From positions 992,001 through 1,056,000 of the forward strand of contig NZ_LR746496.1 in assembly GCF_902729405.1 (NCBI RefSeq): a stretch of DNA of 64,000 nt, in the 5' to 3' direction. The stretch's first letter is position 1, and every line of letters starts with the position of its first letter. Below are positions 35,696 through 44,305 of the stretch, piece after piece. The position numbers and the translations under genes were made by a program. The notes below the pieces were generated by a model. The model was given only the letters and a program-made list of their open reading frames with translations, was not told where the DNA came from and did not search any database. Source of the stretch: Acididesulfobacillus acetoxydans. Its GTDB lineage: Bacteria > Bacillota > Desulfitobacteriia > Desulfitobacteriales > Desulfitobacteriaceae.

Positions 35696-35721
35696 AGGCA
35701 GGGTCGATGGCCCTGCCTTTT
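35696..35721 (+). terminator. Terminator after the AMP-domain gene
   Basis: AGGCAGGG (35696-35703) pairs with CCCTGCCT (35711-35718), followed by TTTT. Confidence 0.85.
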
Positions 35722-36314
35722 GGTTTGAAGGTGCAGGCAGCGGCTCCGGGGGGGTGGCGGGCCTTGAAGGCAGATCCAAACGTTGTTTCAAAACGGTGCC
35801 GGCGCAGAACTGAAACTATCGCCACCAGTTGCAGGCGGAATTATCTTTCCTTGACTGGGGCAGAATAAGAACCGTTCACGAGCCGGCCACATCCCACTGG
35901 TCCCCTGCGGCTATTCACGATAACTTTACGCTGCCATCGATATCCGCACTCTGTCACGCTGCGCGCTTTCTGGATAGGGAGAAAGTGCGTGACCGCGTTT
36001 CCCTGCCGGTTCGGCCAACCCCGCGAAGATTCATCGCCTCTTCAAATACCGGTTAGCCTTTGACCCCGTTGTTAACTTTTGCCTTTTCTCCGACGCAACC
36101 CGGCGGCAGCAAGCAGGAATGGGGAGAAATCCCAAGCAAACTATTGACTTTTAGGTACGCAGTTCGGTTGTAGTTTCCCGCGGGTTTAAGGTAAAATATA
36201 AGGGGAAACAGGGGAACTTCACGTCCTCTTCGGCGGTCCGGGGGAGCGGTCTATGGGCAGTCGGAGGGGCGTCGGGAATTACCGAAGGCTTTTTACCGTT
36301 GGGGAGGGTGGTCG
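35722..36314 (+). other. Intergenic region with candidate promoter of the cyclophilin gene
   Basis: No gene is recognised. A possible sigma-A promoter, TTGTAG (36168-36173), 18 bases, TAAAAT (36192-36197), lies about 120 bases ahead of the cyclophilin start. The rest shows no structure I can name. Confidence 0.35.
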
Positions 36315-36986
36315 ATGAGGTATTCCAGGATTCTGGGCTTGATGCTCGCTTCTTTAGTTCTGACGACCGGGCTCGGCGGCTGTGGACAACAATTCCCCGG
36401 GGCGGCAGCAGGGCAGACGGTTAAAAAAACGGAAAGCGGTGGTACCAAAGTGGAAAGCAGCCAGACCAAAGATCCGATCGTAACGATTGAAATGGAGAAT
36501 GGGGGTATTATCAAAATCGAACTCTATCCTAAGACCGCCCCGAACACGGTTAAGAATTTTATTTCCCTGGTTCAGAAAGGCTTTTACGACGGTTTGATCT
36601 TTCACCGGGTCATTCCGGGATTTATGATTCAGGGAGGAGACCCGAAAGGAAATGGTATGGGTGGCCCCGGGTACTCGATCAAGGGGGAATTTGCCGCCAA
36701 TGGTTTTGACAACCCCCTTAAACATACGCGCGGTGTGATTTCCATGGCCAGGAGCAACAATCCCAACAGTGCGGGTTCGCAGTTCTTTATTATGGTGGGG
36801 GATGCCCCGTACTTAGACGGACAATATGCGGCTTTCGGCAAAGTGATTGAAGGGATGAATGTGGTGGACCAGATTGCCAATGTGCCCCGGGACGGATCGG
36901 ATAAGCCCTTGCAGCCGCAAACAATGAAGACGGTGACGGTCGACACTTTCGGCGTTAACTATGGGCCCCCGGAGATCATTAAATAG
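36315..36986 (+). CDS. Lipoprotein peptidyl-prolyl cis-trans isomerase (cyclophilin)
   Basis: A 223-residue secreted foldase. A lipoprotein signal (residues 1-23, hydrophobic LGLMLASLVLTTGLG then the lipobox LGGC) is followed by a ~35-residue linker and the cyclophilin domain. The domain includes FHRVIPGFMIQGGDP with the catalytic Arg, RGVISMARSNNPNSAGSQFF and GKVIEGMNVVDQIA. It would be tethered to the outer face of the membrane and catalyse proline isomerisation in exported proteins. ATG 36315 follows GGGGAGGGTGGTCG. An 11-bp tandem repeat begins 4 bases after its stop. Single gene. Confidence 0.95.
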   Translation: MRYSRILGLMLASLVLTTGLGGCGQQFPGAAAGQTVKKTESGGTKVESSQTKDPIVTIEMENGGIIKIELYPKTAPNTVKNFISLVQKGFYDGLIFHRVIPGFMIQGGDPKGNGMGGPGYSIKGEFAANGFDNPLKHTRGVISMARSNNPNSAGSQFFIMVGDAPYLDGQYAAFGKVIEGMNVVDQIANVPRDGSDKPLQPQTMKTVTVDTFGVNYGPPEIIK

Positions 36987-36990
36987 ACGC

Positions 36991-37045
36991 GAGATAGTTT
37001 CGAGATGGTTTCGAGATGGTTTCGAGATGGTTTCGAGATGGTTGC
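36991..37045 (+). repeat. 11-bp tandem repeat after the cyclophilin gene
   Basis: Five units of GAGATGGTTTC (the first has GAGATAGTTTC, the last GAGATGGTTGC) run without gaps from 36991 to 37045. Confidence 0.9.
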
Positions 37046-37226
37046 GGAGACGCGGCGAACTTAACGGCCGACCTGTAAAATGTTAGGGTCGGCCGTTTTC
37101 TGGAAGGTCGCATACCTCGGCAAGTCTCTGAACAAAGGGGTGAATTTGTTGATGACTCGTTGCTCGGCCGACGGACTCCCGGGCAAACAAAACGGGCGCG
37201 AAAAACGGCCGAAATGTGCATATGTA

Positions 37227-37289
37227 TGTGGATAAGCTGTCAATTCTGTGGATAAAACTGTGAGAATAATGTGCGGGCCCTGTGGATAA
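37227..37289 (-). other. Second DnaA-box cluster
   Basis: Three perfect DnaA boxes (TTATCCACA on the minus strand) lie at 37227-37235, 37247-37255 and 37281-37289, all in the same orientation. They sit between the cyclophilin and a hypothetical gene. The first two are spaced 20 bp apart, the third 34 bp further on. Confidence 0.75.
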
Positions 37290-37327
37290 CCAGCGGAAAA
37301 AGCCGTTTGAGGAACGAGCACAGCCGC

Positions 37328-37606
37328 TCACTCCAGTGTGCCACGCATTTCGGAAACCAGGCGAATGGGGATCTGACGCTTGGCCGCTTCTTCAAAGGCA
37401 GCGACCAGAAACATCTGGGCGATACGAAAGCTCTCGAATAGGCCGAGAGGTTCCTGCGGATCTTGGTCAATCCAAGCCAGCCAACCTTTGGGAGTCTGGG
37501 TGACATAGTAATTAACCCCATGGTCATAAATGACCGAAGTGCTGGCGTCTTTCATTTCTTCCAAAGAATCGAAGCCGTAGTCCGACGGCCAAAAGTTTTC
37601 TACCAC
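37328..37606 (-). CDS. Hypothetical protein, 92 residues
   Basis: A small acidic, soluble protein with a Trp/Tyr-rich middle (DYGFDSLEEMKD, GVNYYVTQTPKGWLAWIDQD) and a C-terminal helix, FRIAQMFLVAAFEEAAKR. The start at 37606 has GGGAGATGAGCAAGTGGT upstream. The codon use looks real and no paralogue is in the window. I do not recognise the family. Its 3' end faces the DnaA-box cluster. Confidence 0.6.
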   Translation of the reverse strand: MVENFWPSDYGFDSLEEMKDASTSVIYDHGVNYYVTQTPKGWLAWIDQDPQEPLGLFESFRIAQMFLVAAFEEAAKRQIPIRLVSEMRGTLE

Positions 37607-37720
37607 TTGCTCATCTCCCTTTTACAGCTAGTTTTCCCAGAATCAGCGAAAGTTTTCACGCTTCGGGGAAAAAGCCAAAGTCTTGGCGAAGAACGAGACC
37701 CGTATACAACAGTAAAGGCC

Positions 37721-37822
37721 GGGATATTATGAGCATCCCAGCCCGCATAACTGGGTCGCTGTGAGCGACCGCAAAGGGTTTCCGAAAAAGTAGCTTTTCC
37801 CGCCAGGGGGGCTGTTTTTATT
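37721..37822. other. Structured, GC-rich non-coding element of unknown class
   Basis: It contains GGGAT/ATCCC (37721-37725, 37735-37739), CCCAG/CTGGG (37737-37741, 37751-37755) and GGTCGC-TGTGA-GCGACC (37754-37770), with shared strands that allow alternative pairings. An A-rich stretch and CAGGGGGGCTGTTTTTATTT follow. It looks like a riboswitch or cis-RNA, but I cannot assign a class or a strand. Confidence 0.4.
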
Positions 37823-37884
37823 TGGCGCTTATCATGAGCAAACTTGAGTATCGCAACGACAAGTGTTCGCAAATGCAATGCGAG

Positions 37885-38175
37885 CTAGTAGTTGGGATTT
37901 AGCCAAAACCGCACGAAGCGGATCAATATTTCGCCTTCGGGTGTGAGCAGCTTGCCGCGGCCGTGGCATTCTTGGCAGAGGAAAAACATCGGTTCGGAGG
38001 GCTCCGGCGGTAGCATCTCCGCGGCAATGTCTAACGGCTCGTCCGCATTCCGGGTGCGGAACGAGTTCTTCATATTTTCCTGCACCCGCCAGAACTGGGC
38101 CCAATTAGGGTTCTCCATACGGCCCTGGCCTTTGCAGACTGGGCATTGGCGCTCTAAACGGCCGAGTTCCAACAT
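37885..38175 (-). CDS. Small protein with two CxxCxGxG zinc motifs (DnaJ-type zinc-finger-like)
   Basis: A 96-residue protein with CPVCKGQG near residue 10 and CQECHGRG near residue 66. These are two copies of the DnaJ cysteine-rich motif and probably fold together to bind one zinc. Between them is a helix-rich Asn/Arg segment. ATG 38175 follows CGAGGAGGGATCGT, a strong RBS; the longer open frame to 38217 is rejected. There is no J domain, so it is not DnaJ itself. The role is unknown. Monocistronic as far as can be seen. Confidence 0.7.
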   Translation of the reverse strand: MLELGRLERQCPVCKGQGRMENPNWAQFWRVQENMKNSFRTRNADEPLDIAAEMLPPEPSEPMFFLCQECHGRGKLLTPEGEILIRFVRFWLNPNY

Positions 38176-38617
38176 ACGATCCCTCCTCGATTTTCGGGGC
38201 GAACCGGACAGTATCATGGCTTCTCGGATACGTCAATCGGGTGTCCCGCTTGCACCCGGCAGCGGAGTACATGACTGTTTTCTAAAGCATACGCGAAAAG
38301 GCAACATAAAATTCTGGGTCTTTCGGGCATTTTGCTGACTTTTAAGCGGCAGAGGCCAAAATATCACGGTGGTTTGTACCGGTTATAGATCCATACTGGC
38401 ATACCGAGAAAGTGAATTCCCTCAGAAAACACCGGGTGACTGCCGGGTTCGGGCTGCCGGGACGGGCATTGTAACGCTAGGGCTTTCGGATTTTTTAGGT
38501 TCATGAATCTCTCTTAAAGCAGGAAGTGAAAGAAGACATGTCGAATGGTCGAGTGAAAAAGGACGCATCAAGTCGGACAGGAAATCAAAGTGAGAAAGTG
38601 AGGGAGGGGTATGGGAA
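38176..38617. other. Intergenic region without recognised features
   Basis: I see no gene, terminator or known RNA. Open frames here are antisense or short. The last ~15 bases carry the GGGAGGGG RBS of the next gene. Confidence 0.5.
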
Positions 38618-39022
38618 ATGAAAGAGGAAGACGGGAGCAAGGGGGAAATGAGGAAGGGGGGCTTGGCTAATAAAATTGCCTGGGTCAACGACCTTGTGGC
38701 CGAACGGTCGACTTTGATTTTCGGTACAATGTGGATGTTCTACGCTTTTTTTGTTTACGGGCTGCTGCCACTTATTCCGGCACTTAAACCGTATGAATAT
38801 TCGTTCTTCTATTGGTCCGGCTGGGTGCAACTTTGGGCTTTGCCTCTGCTGATGGTCGGACAAAATGTCATCGGCCGGGCCGCACAAGCAAGAGACCAGG
38901 AAACCCATGATGCTGTGATGGCGGAATTGGGCATTGTTAAAGAAGAACTCGCTCTGGCACGGGAAGAGCGGGAAGAACTGAAGATCTTGCTGGCAGAACT
39001 TCACGCCAAGATCCCCGGCTGA
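38618..39022 (+). CDS. Two-helix membrane protein with C-terminal coiled coil
   Basis: A 134-residue protein. Two membrane helices (about residues 33-55, FGTMWMFYAFFVYGLLPLIPAL, and 67-85, WSGWVQLWALPLLMVGQNVI) follow a charged N-terminus. A long helix rich in Glu/Leu (VMAELGIVKEELALAREERE) probably forms a coiled coil. The pattern recalls small proteins of the low-affinity iron permease-like type, but the identity is too weak to name. ATG 38618 follows GGGAGGGGTATGGGA. The last 12 bases, including the stop, form the first unit of a 16-bp tandem repeat. Confidence 0.65.
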   Translation: MKEEDGSKGEMRKGGLANKIAWVNDLVAERSTLIFGTMWMFYAFFVYGLLPLIPALKPYEYSFFYWSGWVQLWALPLLMVGQNVIGRAAQARDQETHDAVMAELGIVKEELALAREEREELKILLAELHAKIPG

Positions 39023-39138
39023 CGACATCCCCGGCTGACGACATCCCCGGCTGACGACATCCCCGGCTGACGACATCCCCGGCTGACGACATCCCCGGCT
39101 GACGATATCCCCGGCTGACGATATCCCCGGCTGATGAC
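39011..39138 (+). repeat. 16-bp tandem repeat seeded at a stop codon
   Basis: Eight units of ATCCCCGGCTGACGAC start at 39011, 39027 and so on to 39123; the last three differ by one or two bases. The first unit contains the final codons and TGA of the membrane-protein gene, so the repeat arose from its 3' end. Confidence 0.92.
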
Positions 39139-39340
39139 CGAGCGTCTTAGTCGCATGCCCCTGGCTTTAGCCGCTTTAGCCACGGGGAGATTCAGAACAT
39201 GCCAGCCTGTTGGCTGCCGCACAAACCGATTTCACTCCCCAATTGGCATCGCAGGTTTTCGGCTGCGTTTCTGTAACGGTTTAGGGATACTGCCGGAGAT
39301 ACACGAAAAAGCGTGACAGGGTCGCCGCCGGCAACCCTGC

Positions 39341-39667
39341 TTATTTTTTGCGTTTTCTCAGTTCCATGGCTAAGTTATATCTTGTCTCAAGCTCTCGGAG
39401 TTTCTGGCGGATGCGCTTTTTCTCGTCGTGATCGGGACAAACGGTTAACTGCTCGCGCAATTCTGCGATTTCCTTTAACAGTTGCACTTCTTCAGGCGCA
39501 TACCCGGTATTCTTTAACAACGTGTAGCCGAGGCGTATCTCCACCGGAAGGCTGGCCCAGTCGTCAAGGTTGATGGGTTTACCCCGTGCCGGCAAATTGT
39601 CAAATTCGCCGTTTCTAATGGCCTCCCGAATTTTCTCCTCGGCAATTTTAGCAAAGATGCCAGACAT
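39341..39667 (-). CDS. DUF1992 family protein (DnaJ-homologue C-like)
   Basis: A 108-residue protein with the DUF1992 signature near the N-terminus: IAEEKIREAIRNGEFDNLP followed by GKPINLDD. The conserved helical segment (LKEIAELREQL) leads to a charged tail, LRELETRYNLAMELRKRKK. Members are small soluble proteins related to eukaryotic DNAJC28; their function is unknown. ATG 39667 follows GAGGAGCTGACGCCGG. It stands alone on the minus strand. Confidence 0.88.
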   Translation of the reverse strand: MSGIFAKIAEEKIREAIRNGEFDNLPARGKPINLDDWASLPVEIRLGYTLLKNTGYAPEEVQLLKEIAELREQLTVCPDHDEKKRIRQKLRELETRYNLAMELRKRKK

Positions 39668-39804
39668 CCGGCGTCAGCTCCTCAATGGGTAATCCGGCAA
39701 AGGACACACGGTCCAATCCGATATCATTTTACCACAGGGAGAGCGGAAAGGGGACGGTCGTTCGAGGAAAGCTCGCAAGGTGACGGTTCAGTTGGCGGGG
39801 GCCT

Positions 39805-40119
39805 TCACTGCATCGGGGATTGGAAGTTTTGTGATTGCTGTTGCTGCACAGCTTGTTTTCCTTTTTCCGTAAACTCGGCGTCTTTGGGGCTCAAGATAGA
39901 GAGCAATTGTTGTAACTCTCCCACATGTTGTCTTTCTTCGTCCGCGATATGGCAGAGAATTTTCTTGGCCCTTTCGTCAGTGGTGGCTAGAGCGTGTGCT
40001 TCATAACCGATGATGGCCTCGTATTCCCCGGCAATGTCTACGCGCAGAGCCTGAGCCAATTCGTCGGCGGATAACTGTTTGGGCATGTTGGCAAGGTAAG
40101 GGTTACCGAGCAAAGCCAT
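39805..40119 (-). CDS. Ferritin-like domain protein (encapsulated-ferritin / rubrerythrin-like, single domain)
   Basis: A 104-residue helical protein. The ligand pattern ALRVDIAGEYEAIIGYEAHA and, 25 residues on, CHIADEERQHVGELQQLL provides the Glu and ExxH ligands for a dimeric diiron site. Half-ferritins of this size, such as the EncFtn type, assemble as decamers and are often packed in encapsulins. No encapsulin gene is adjacent and no clear C-terminal targeting peptide is seen: the tail is Gln-rich, QQQQSQNFQSPMQ. AAGGAAGTGATTTT serves as RBS. Iron oxidation is inferred from the motif; the precise subfamily is uncertain. Confidence 0.75.
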   Translation of the reverse strand: MALLGNPYLANMPKQLSADELAQALRVDIAGEYEAIIGYEAHALATTDERAKKILCHIADEERQHVGELQQLLSILSPKDAEFTEKGKQAVQQQQSQNFQSPMQ

Positions 40120-40305
40120 AAAATCACTTCCTTAGTAAAGTTTTGATTTCTTTTACCCCTCCATTAGGCATGAGATTTCCTTTACTCCATAAGGCTAACC
40201 TGGCTGACTTCGTTAACTTCGTTAACTTCACTTCGGATTTACTCACTCTGGATTCGTGACTTATTCTTTGACGAAAAAAGGTTTGGTATTCATATGCGGG
40301 ATGGG

Positions 40306-42243
40306 TCAGGGTGCGTGAAGTAACTTTTGCTGCAAATCGTGCTGAAAAATCAAATCTGTATTATTAAGATAGGTGTTATAGAGTTTCAGGGCCGGGTTGG
40401 AATCCGACCAGGGAAGGACTTTCCCGGTTCCCATTTGATACACCGTCCGGCCGTAAACATTGTAGAGTTTCCCCTTTTCGTAGACAACCCCGTTGCGGGA
40501 GATGGCCAACCCGGCCAGCGGAGAATGAAAAAGGTCATGGCCGATGAGGGGGTAATGGCTGGCATCCTGACCGAAAAGGCCGAGAAGAGTGGGAAAGAGG
40601 TCGACCGGTCCGCCGACCGTATGCTCGATTCCATGGTCGACGCCCACCGGAAGGTGAATGATAAGGGGGATTTTTTGCATCTCCTGCCAGTGATAGTCGT
40701 CTATTCCTTTGGCGCCATAGCCGAGAAAGCTGCTCAGCTGGGTGTCGTGGCGCGGGAGCGGGGCGGGGTGATCGCCGTAGATCACTACGACGGAATTGGC
40801 CAGTAAACCGTCTTTTTGCAGACGATCCAGAAAAGAGCCGATGGCTTGATCCGTATAATGGACGGCTTGCAGATAATGCCCGAACAGGGTGTGCCGATAA
40901 GGAGCTACTTGGAGGGTGCGATCTTTTGGCGGAAGCTCAAAAGGATAATGGCTGGAGAGGGTGACAAAGAAGGAGTAGAAGGGCTGTTTCAGTTGTTCAA
41001 GCCTTGCCGCGCCTTGTTGAAACATATCCGGGTCGGCTAAGCCGAGACCGATATTCCGGCCGGGCTTAAAGTCGTCGGAGTCCATGACTTGCTGAAATCC
41101 CAGGGCGGGAGCCATTAAATCCATACCCCAAAATCCGGGCAGGTTAGCCTCGATCGCGGTTGTGGTATACCCTGCGGCGGCGAAGGTGGAACCAATACTC
41201 GTGTAATGGTTCATGGGATAGTCAATGAAAGCACTTCCTTTGGAGACCGGATATTGAGACACATTGGCCATGAACTCCGCGTCGGCGGTACCGCCGTTCC
41301 AAGTTTCGCCATAATAGTGGTCAAAGTAGTAGCTGTTCTTGATAAGACGATTGAGATTGGGGGTGATCTCCTTGCCGTCAATTTTCTTGCCGATGACGAA
41401 TTGTTGCAAAGACTCGACCTGAATGATGATCAAGTTTTTTCCTTTTGCTACGCCCAAGGCCGGGGGCACGTTGTTATGTTGGGACGGAGGATGGGTCGCT
41501 TTGAACCACTGCTGCAGGGCCAGACCCTTTTGGGGCGTGAGAGGGGGTGTGTGCAGACGGATTTGCCAAGCGCGCCGAGCGTCCAGGACGTGGAAGTCCA
41601 GATTGCCGATGCTTTGGGCGATGTAGAGCTTGGAATAGAGGGTGCGGGCGATCCCGGGCTGATCTTTTTCCAGCATGGTTGAAGCCCGGTTTAAAGCCAG
41701 TAAGCCGAGACCTAAGGCCAGCACAAAACCTCCTGCCCTGTAGAACAAGGCCCGGTGTTTGGAGGACGGCCGGGAGTCAGCGGGGTGGGCAGCGGGTTCG
41801 CGGGAGGAGCGGAAGCGGAGTGCGGCCGGGACCAGAAAGAAAAAGTCGACGATGAGGAAAATGTCTTGCGGTCGCAGCAGAGACCACCAAGCGGTTGTCC
41901 CGGTGAGGTCCTGCCAGGCGGTCACAAAGGTGCACAGAGTGATAATATCGTCGAAATGTCTCAAGAAGAGCAAATCGAAGAAGGAGACGACGGTGACCAG
42001 GAGGTCTGCGGCCAAAAGATAGAGCCCGCGGCCCCGGCCCTTAAGCAAGAAAGCAACAGAGCAAAGGATGAGGAGCACACCGGCCGTACCGAAGAAACGG
42101 CTTTGGGCTTGAAGTCGCGTGATCAAGCCAAAAGCACTTAGAACGACATAGATTTTGGTCAGGAAAAGGACAAAGGCCAGGGCTCCCAGAATGAAGGGGG
42201 TTGGTTTATTCGATTTGGCAGATAGGGGCCTGGCGAAACTCAT
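40306..42243 (-). CDS. LtaS-type sulfatase-fold membrane phosphotransferase (lipoteichoic acid synthase family)
   Basis: A 645-residue polytopic enzyme. Five membrane helices lie in residues ~15-210, then a linker, then an extracellular alkaline-phosphatase/sulfatase domain (~255-640). The nucleophile Thr is in NGGTADAEFM, and metal-binding segments are NLIIIQVESLQ (Glu), YGDHPAPLP (Asp-His) and SSHYPFELP (His). This is the family that polymerises glycerol phosphate from phosphatidylglycerol or adds phosphoethanolamine or primer units. ATG 42243 follows TTAGGAGGAGCAAACCTT; the longer frame to 42276 runs through the RBS. It lies just after, on the same strand as, the CWB2 lytic transglycosylase gene, suggesting a cell-wall pair. 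Whether it makes true LTA is unknown. Confidence 0.9.
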   Translation of the reverse strand: MSFARPLSAKSNKPTPFILGALAFVLFLTKIYVVLSAFGLITRLQAQSRFFGTAGVLLILCSVAFLLKGRGRGLYLLAADLLVTVVSFFDLLFLRHFDDIITLCTFVTAWQDLTGTTAWWSLLRPQDIFLIVDFFFLVPAALRFRSSREPAAHPADSRPSSKHRALFYRAGGFVLALGLGLLALNRASTMLEKDQPGIARTLYSKLYIAQSIGNLDFHVLDARRAWQIRLHTPPLTPQKGLALQQWFKATHPPSQHNNVPPALGVAKGKNLIIIQVESLQQFVIGKKIDGKEITPNLNRLIKNSYYFDHYYGETWNGGTADAEFMANVSQYPVSKGSAFIDYPMNHYTSIGSTFAAAGYTTTAIEANLPGFWGMDLMAPALGFQQVMDSDDFKPGRNIGLGLADPDMFQQGAARLEQLKQPFYSFFVTLSSHYPFELPPKDRTLQVAPYRHTLFGHYLQAVHYTDQAIGSFLDRLQKDGLLANSVVVIYGDHPAPLPRHDTQLSSFLGYGAKGIDDYHWQEMQKIPLIIHLPVGVDHGIEHTVGGPVDLFPTLLGLFGQDASHYPLIGHDLFHSPLAGLAISRNGVVYEKGKLYNVYGRTVYQMGTGKVLPWSDSNPALKLYNTYLNNTDLIFQHDLQQKLLHAP

Positions 42244-42320
42244 AAGGTTTGCTCCTCCTAACTCAAACGGCCTCACTGTCGTATTTTATCATAGTGTGGG
42301 GGTTTAATGCGAATAGGCCC

Positions 42321-44207
42321 TTAGGGCATCTCATTTAATTCACTTTCGACTTGAGGAGAAAGGGCCCGTACGTTGCCGAACAGATAGGGCCGGAGCCGAC
42401 AGGAGGACAAATGTCGGGCAATGAAATCCTTCAGCCCGGGGTAGTTATCCAATGAGGAATCTGGTACCAGGACCAGGGTTTCATTCATATGTGCGGCCAA
42501 GGCGGCTCCGGTCAAAGCATTGGGGAAATCTTCGCCGGTGGCAAAAGAAAGGCCTTGAATATTTTGGCCAAAGGCATTTCCCACGGCTGCCATCGTGTCA
42601 TAGCGGGAGGGCCCGGCCAGACGTGTGATGCGGACGGCCGCAGGCTTTAGCGCAGCGGCGATTTCCTCGCTGACCGCAGGGGAGATGACACCGCTCCCGC
42701 CGATGAGATAAATGAGGGAAGGTTTCAGCGCACGCAGAGCCTGCAATGTCTCGGCGGGGATGTGCGAGGTTTCGGTCAGCAGAACCGGCATTTTTTGCTG
42801 CCCGGCTACGGAAGCGATGCTCAGAGCATCGGGAAAGTTTTCGCCGGTGGCGAGGGCGACCGCATGGGGTTGCTCCGCGCCCATGAGGTTCTGGGCGACG
42901 ATGGCGGCCGTCGCATAGCGGTTTACGCCGCCCAGCCGGACTTGTTTTGTCTTATTCCAACCGAGAGCGGTGAGGTCGGTGCTGACTTGAGGGCTTAAGG
43001 CTCCTTCTCCTCCCAAGAGATATACTGTGTTCGGATGCAAGGTTTTGAGAGCGGTTTGCACCCGCTTATCCAGTCCCTTAGGGGCGGTGAGGAGAATCGG
43101 TGCATCCAGCTTGGCGGCTAAAGGAACCCCTGCCAGGGCATCCGGATAGTCGTCGGAGCGGGCCAGGACGACGGCCGGGGCCCCTTGCGGCCAGCCTAAG
43201 AGAGCTTGATTGACCGCGGTGGCCACGCGATCCGAACCGGCTATACGAACCAGGGACGTACGTGTAGGCGGTGCCGGAGCCGGCGTCCCCAAATCGCCCA
43301 GGTGAAAAGGCTGCGGAGTTGGCCAAACAACCGAGGCGGAAGGGATCCCGTCTTGGGGCAGAGCAGACGAAGGAACGGGCGTAACGTCCACGGGTTGTAT
43401 ATATTGGCTCAGCCAGCCGGGCGGATGAGCCAGAAGATTGAGAATCCTATCCTGGTAGACCGGGAGAGTTGGGCCCTGCGAGGAGGGGGGAGGAGAGGGC
43501 GGGCCCGAAGGAGCGGAAGACGAGTCCGAGGGAGTGGGGGATGAGTCGGAGAATGAAGAGGGAGAGGATGATCCCGAAGTTGAAGAGGATGCCCCCGAAG
43601 TTGAGGAGGTCGCGGGGGAGGAGGAGGATGGAGAGGGGTTCGAGGGTGGGGTGGAAGAAGGGACCGGGCCGGGAAGAGGGGCCGGAAGCAGTGCCTCGTT
43701 GGGATTGTTTTTTCCGGTCCAGCAGTTATAGGCCCAGAGAGCAAAATACCAATTCTCCAGCTTGTTGCGATCCCCATCTCCTATTTTAGGGACCATTTCC
43801 CACTTTTGATTGAGGATATCGGCACCCATTTCTATATTGAAGTCTATATCGTATTTCAGCTTGTTAATCGTCGCCTGATCCGAGCCATTGTAACTGGCTA
43901 CCTGCATCAATCCGATGGCGGGATGGTCCGCCGGACCGGCGAGGAGGGGATTTCCCTGACTGTCGAACTGGCGCCAGGAGCTCTCCTCAAAAGCGATTGC
44001 TTTAAGGATGACGCTCGGTATCCCCTTTTCTCTGGCGACGGTGTCCAGTTTTTGATTGATAACCGCTAAAGGGGGATTGAAATTTGCCGGTGCGGGTGAC
44101 GCCAGGGCGAAGCTGGGTTCTGACAACATCTGCAACAGTAAGGCAAGGCTCAAAAGCGTTCCCCAGAAGGCCTTTATCCGTTTACGCGGGTTTACGTTCT
44201 TTTTCAC
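42321..44207 (-). CDS. Secreted lytic transglycosylase with three CWB2 cell-wall-binding repeats
   Basis: A ~628-residue exported protein. A signal peptide (RIKAFWGTLLSLALLLQML, cut near ALAS) precedes an SLT-type domain with the catalytic Glu in ILKAIAFEESSWRQFD and the motif GLMQVASYNG. A ~90-residue Ser/Pro linker follows, then three CWB2 (PF04122) repeats: RIAGSDRVATAVNQAL, RLGGVNRYATAAIVAQ and RLAGPSRYDTMAAVG, each followed by the PDALA/PNALT segment. CWB2 triples bind anionic wall polymers. The likely start is GTG 44207, two codons before the Lys-rich signal; TTG 44246 is in frame but has no RBS. Its neighbour, an LtaS-like enzyme that could make such polymers, fits this role. Confidence 0.92.
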   Translation of the reverse strand: MKKNVNPRKRIKAFWGTLLSLALLLQMLSEPSFALASPAPANFNPPLAVINQKLDTVAREKGIPSVILKAIAFEESSWRQFDSQGNPLLAGPADHPAIGLMQVASYNGSDQATINKLKYDIDFNIEMGADILNQKWEMVPKIGDGDRNKLENWYFALWAYNCWTGKNNPNEALLPAPLPGPVPSSTPPSNPSPSSSSPATSSTSGASSSTSGSSSPSSFSDSSPTPSDSSSAPSGPPSPPPSSQGPTLPVYQDRILNLLAHPPGWLSQYIQPVDVTPVPSSALPQDGIPSASVVWPTPQPFHLGDLGTPAPAPPTRTSLVRIAGSDRVATAVNQALLGWPQGAPAVVLARSDDYPDALAGVPLAAKLDAPILLTAPKGLDKRVQTALKTLHPNTVYLLGGEGALSPQVSTDLTALGWNKTKQVRLGGVNRYATAAIVAQNLMGAEQPHAVALATGENFPDALSIASVAGQQKMPVLLTETSHIPAETLQALRALKPSLIYLIGGSGVISPAVSEEIAAALKPAAVRITRLAGPSRYDTMAAVGNAFGQNIQGLSFATGEDFPNALTGAALAAHMNETLVLVPDSSLDNYPGLKDFIARHLSSCRLRPYLFGNVRALSPQVESELNEMP

Positions 44208-44305
44208 AAGCTCTTTTTCCCCTCTCCATTCCCGACTTTGTTGCAAGCGCGAGTAGCCGGATAGGATTTATTTTAGGCAGCTGCCTATGACGAAAGGGCC
44301 ATTTT

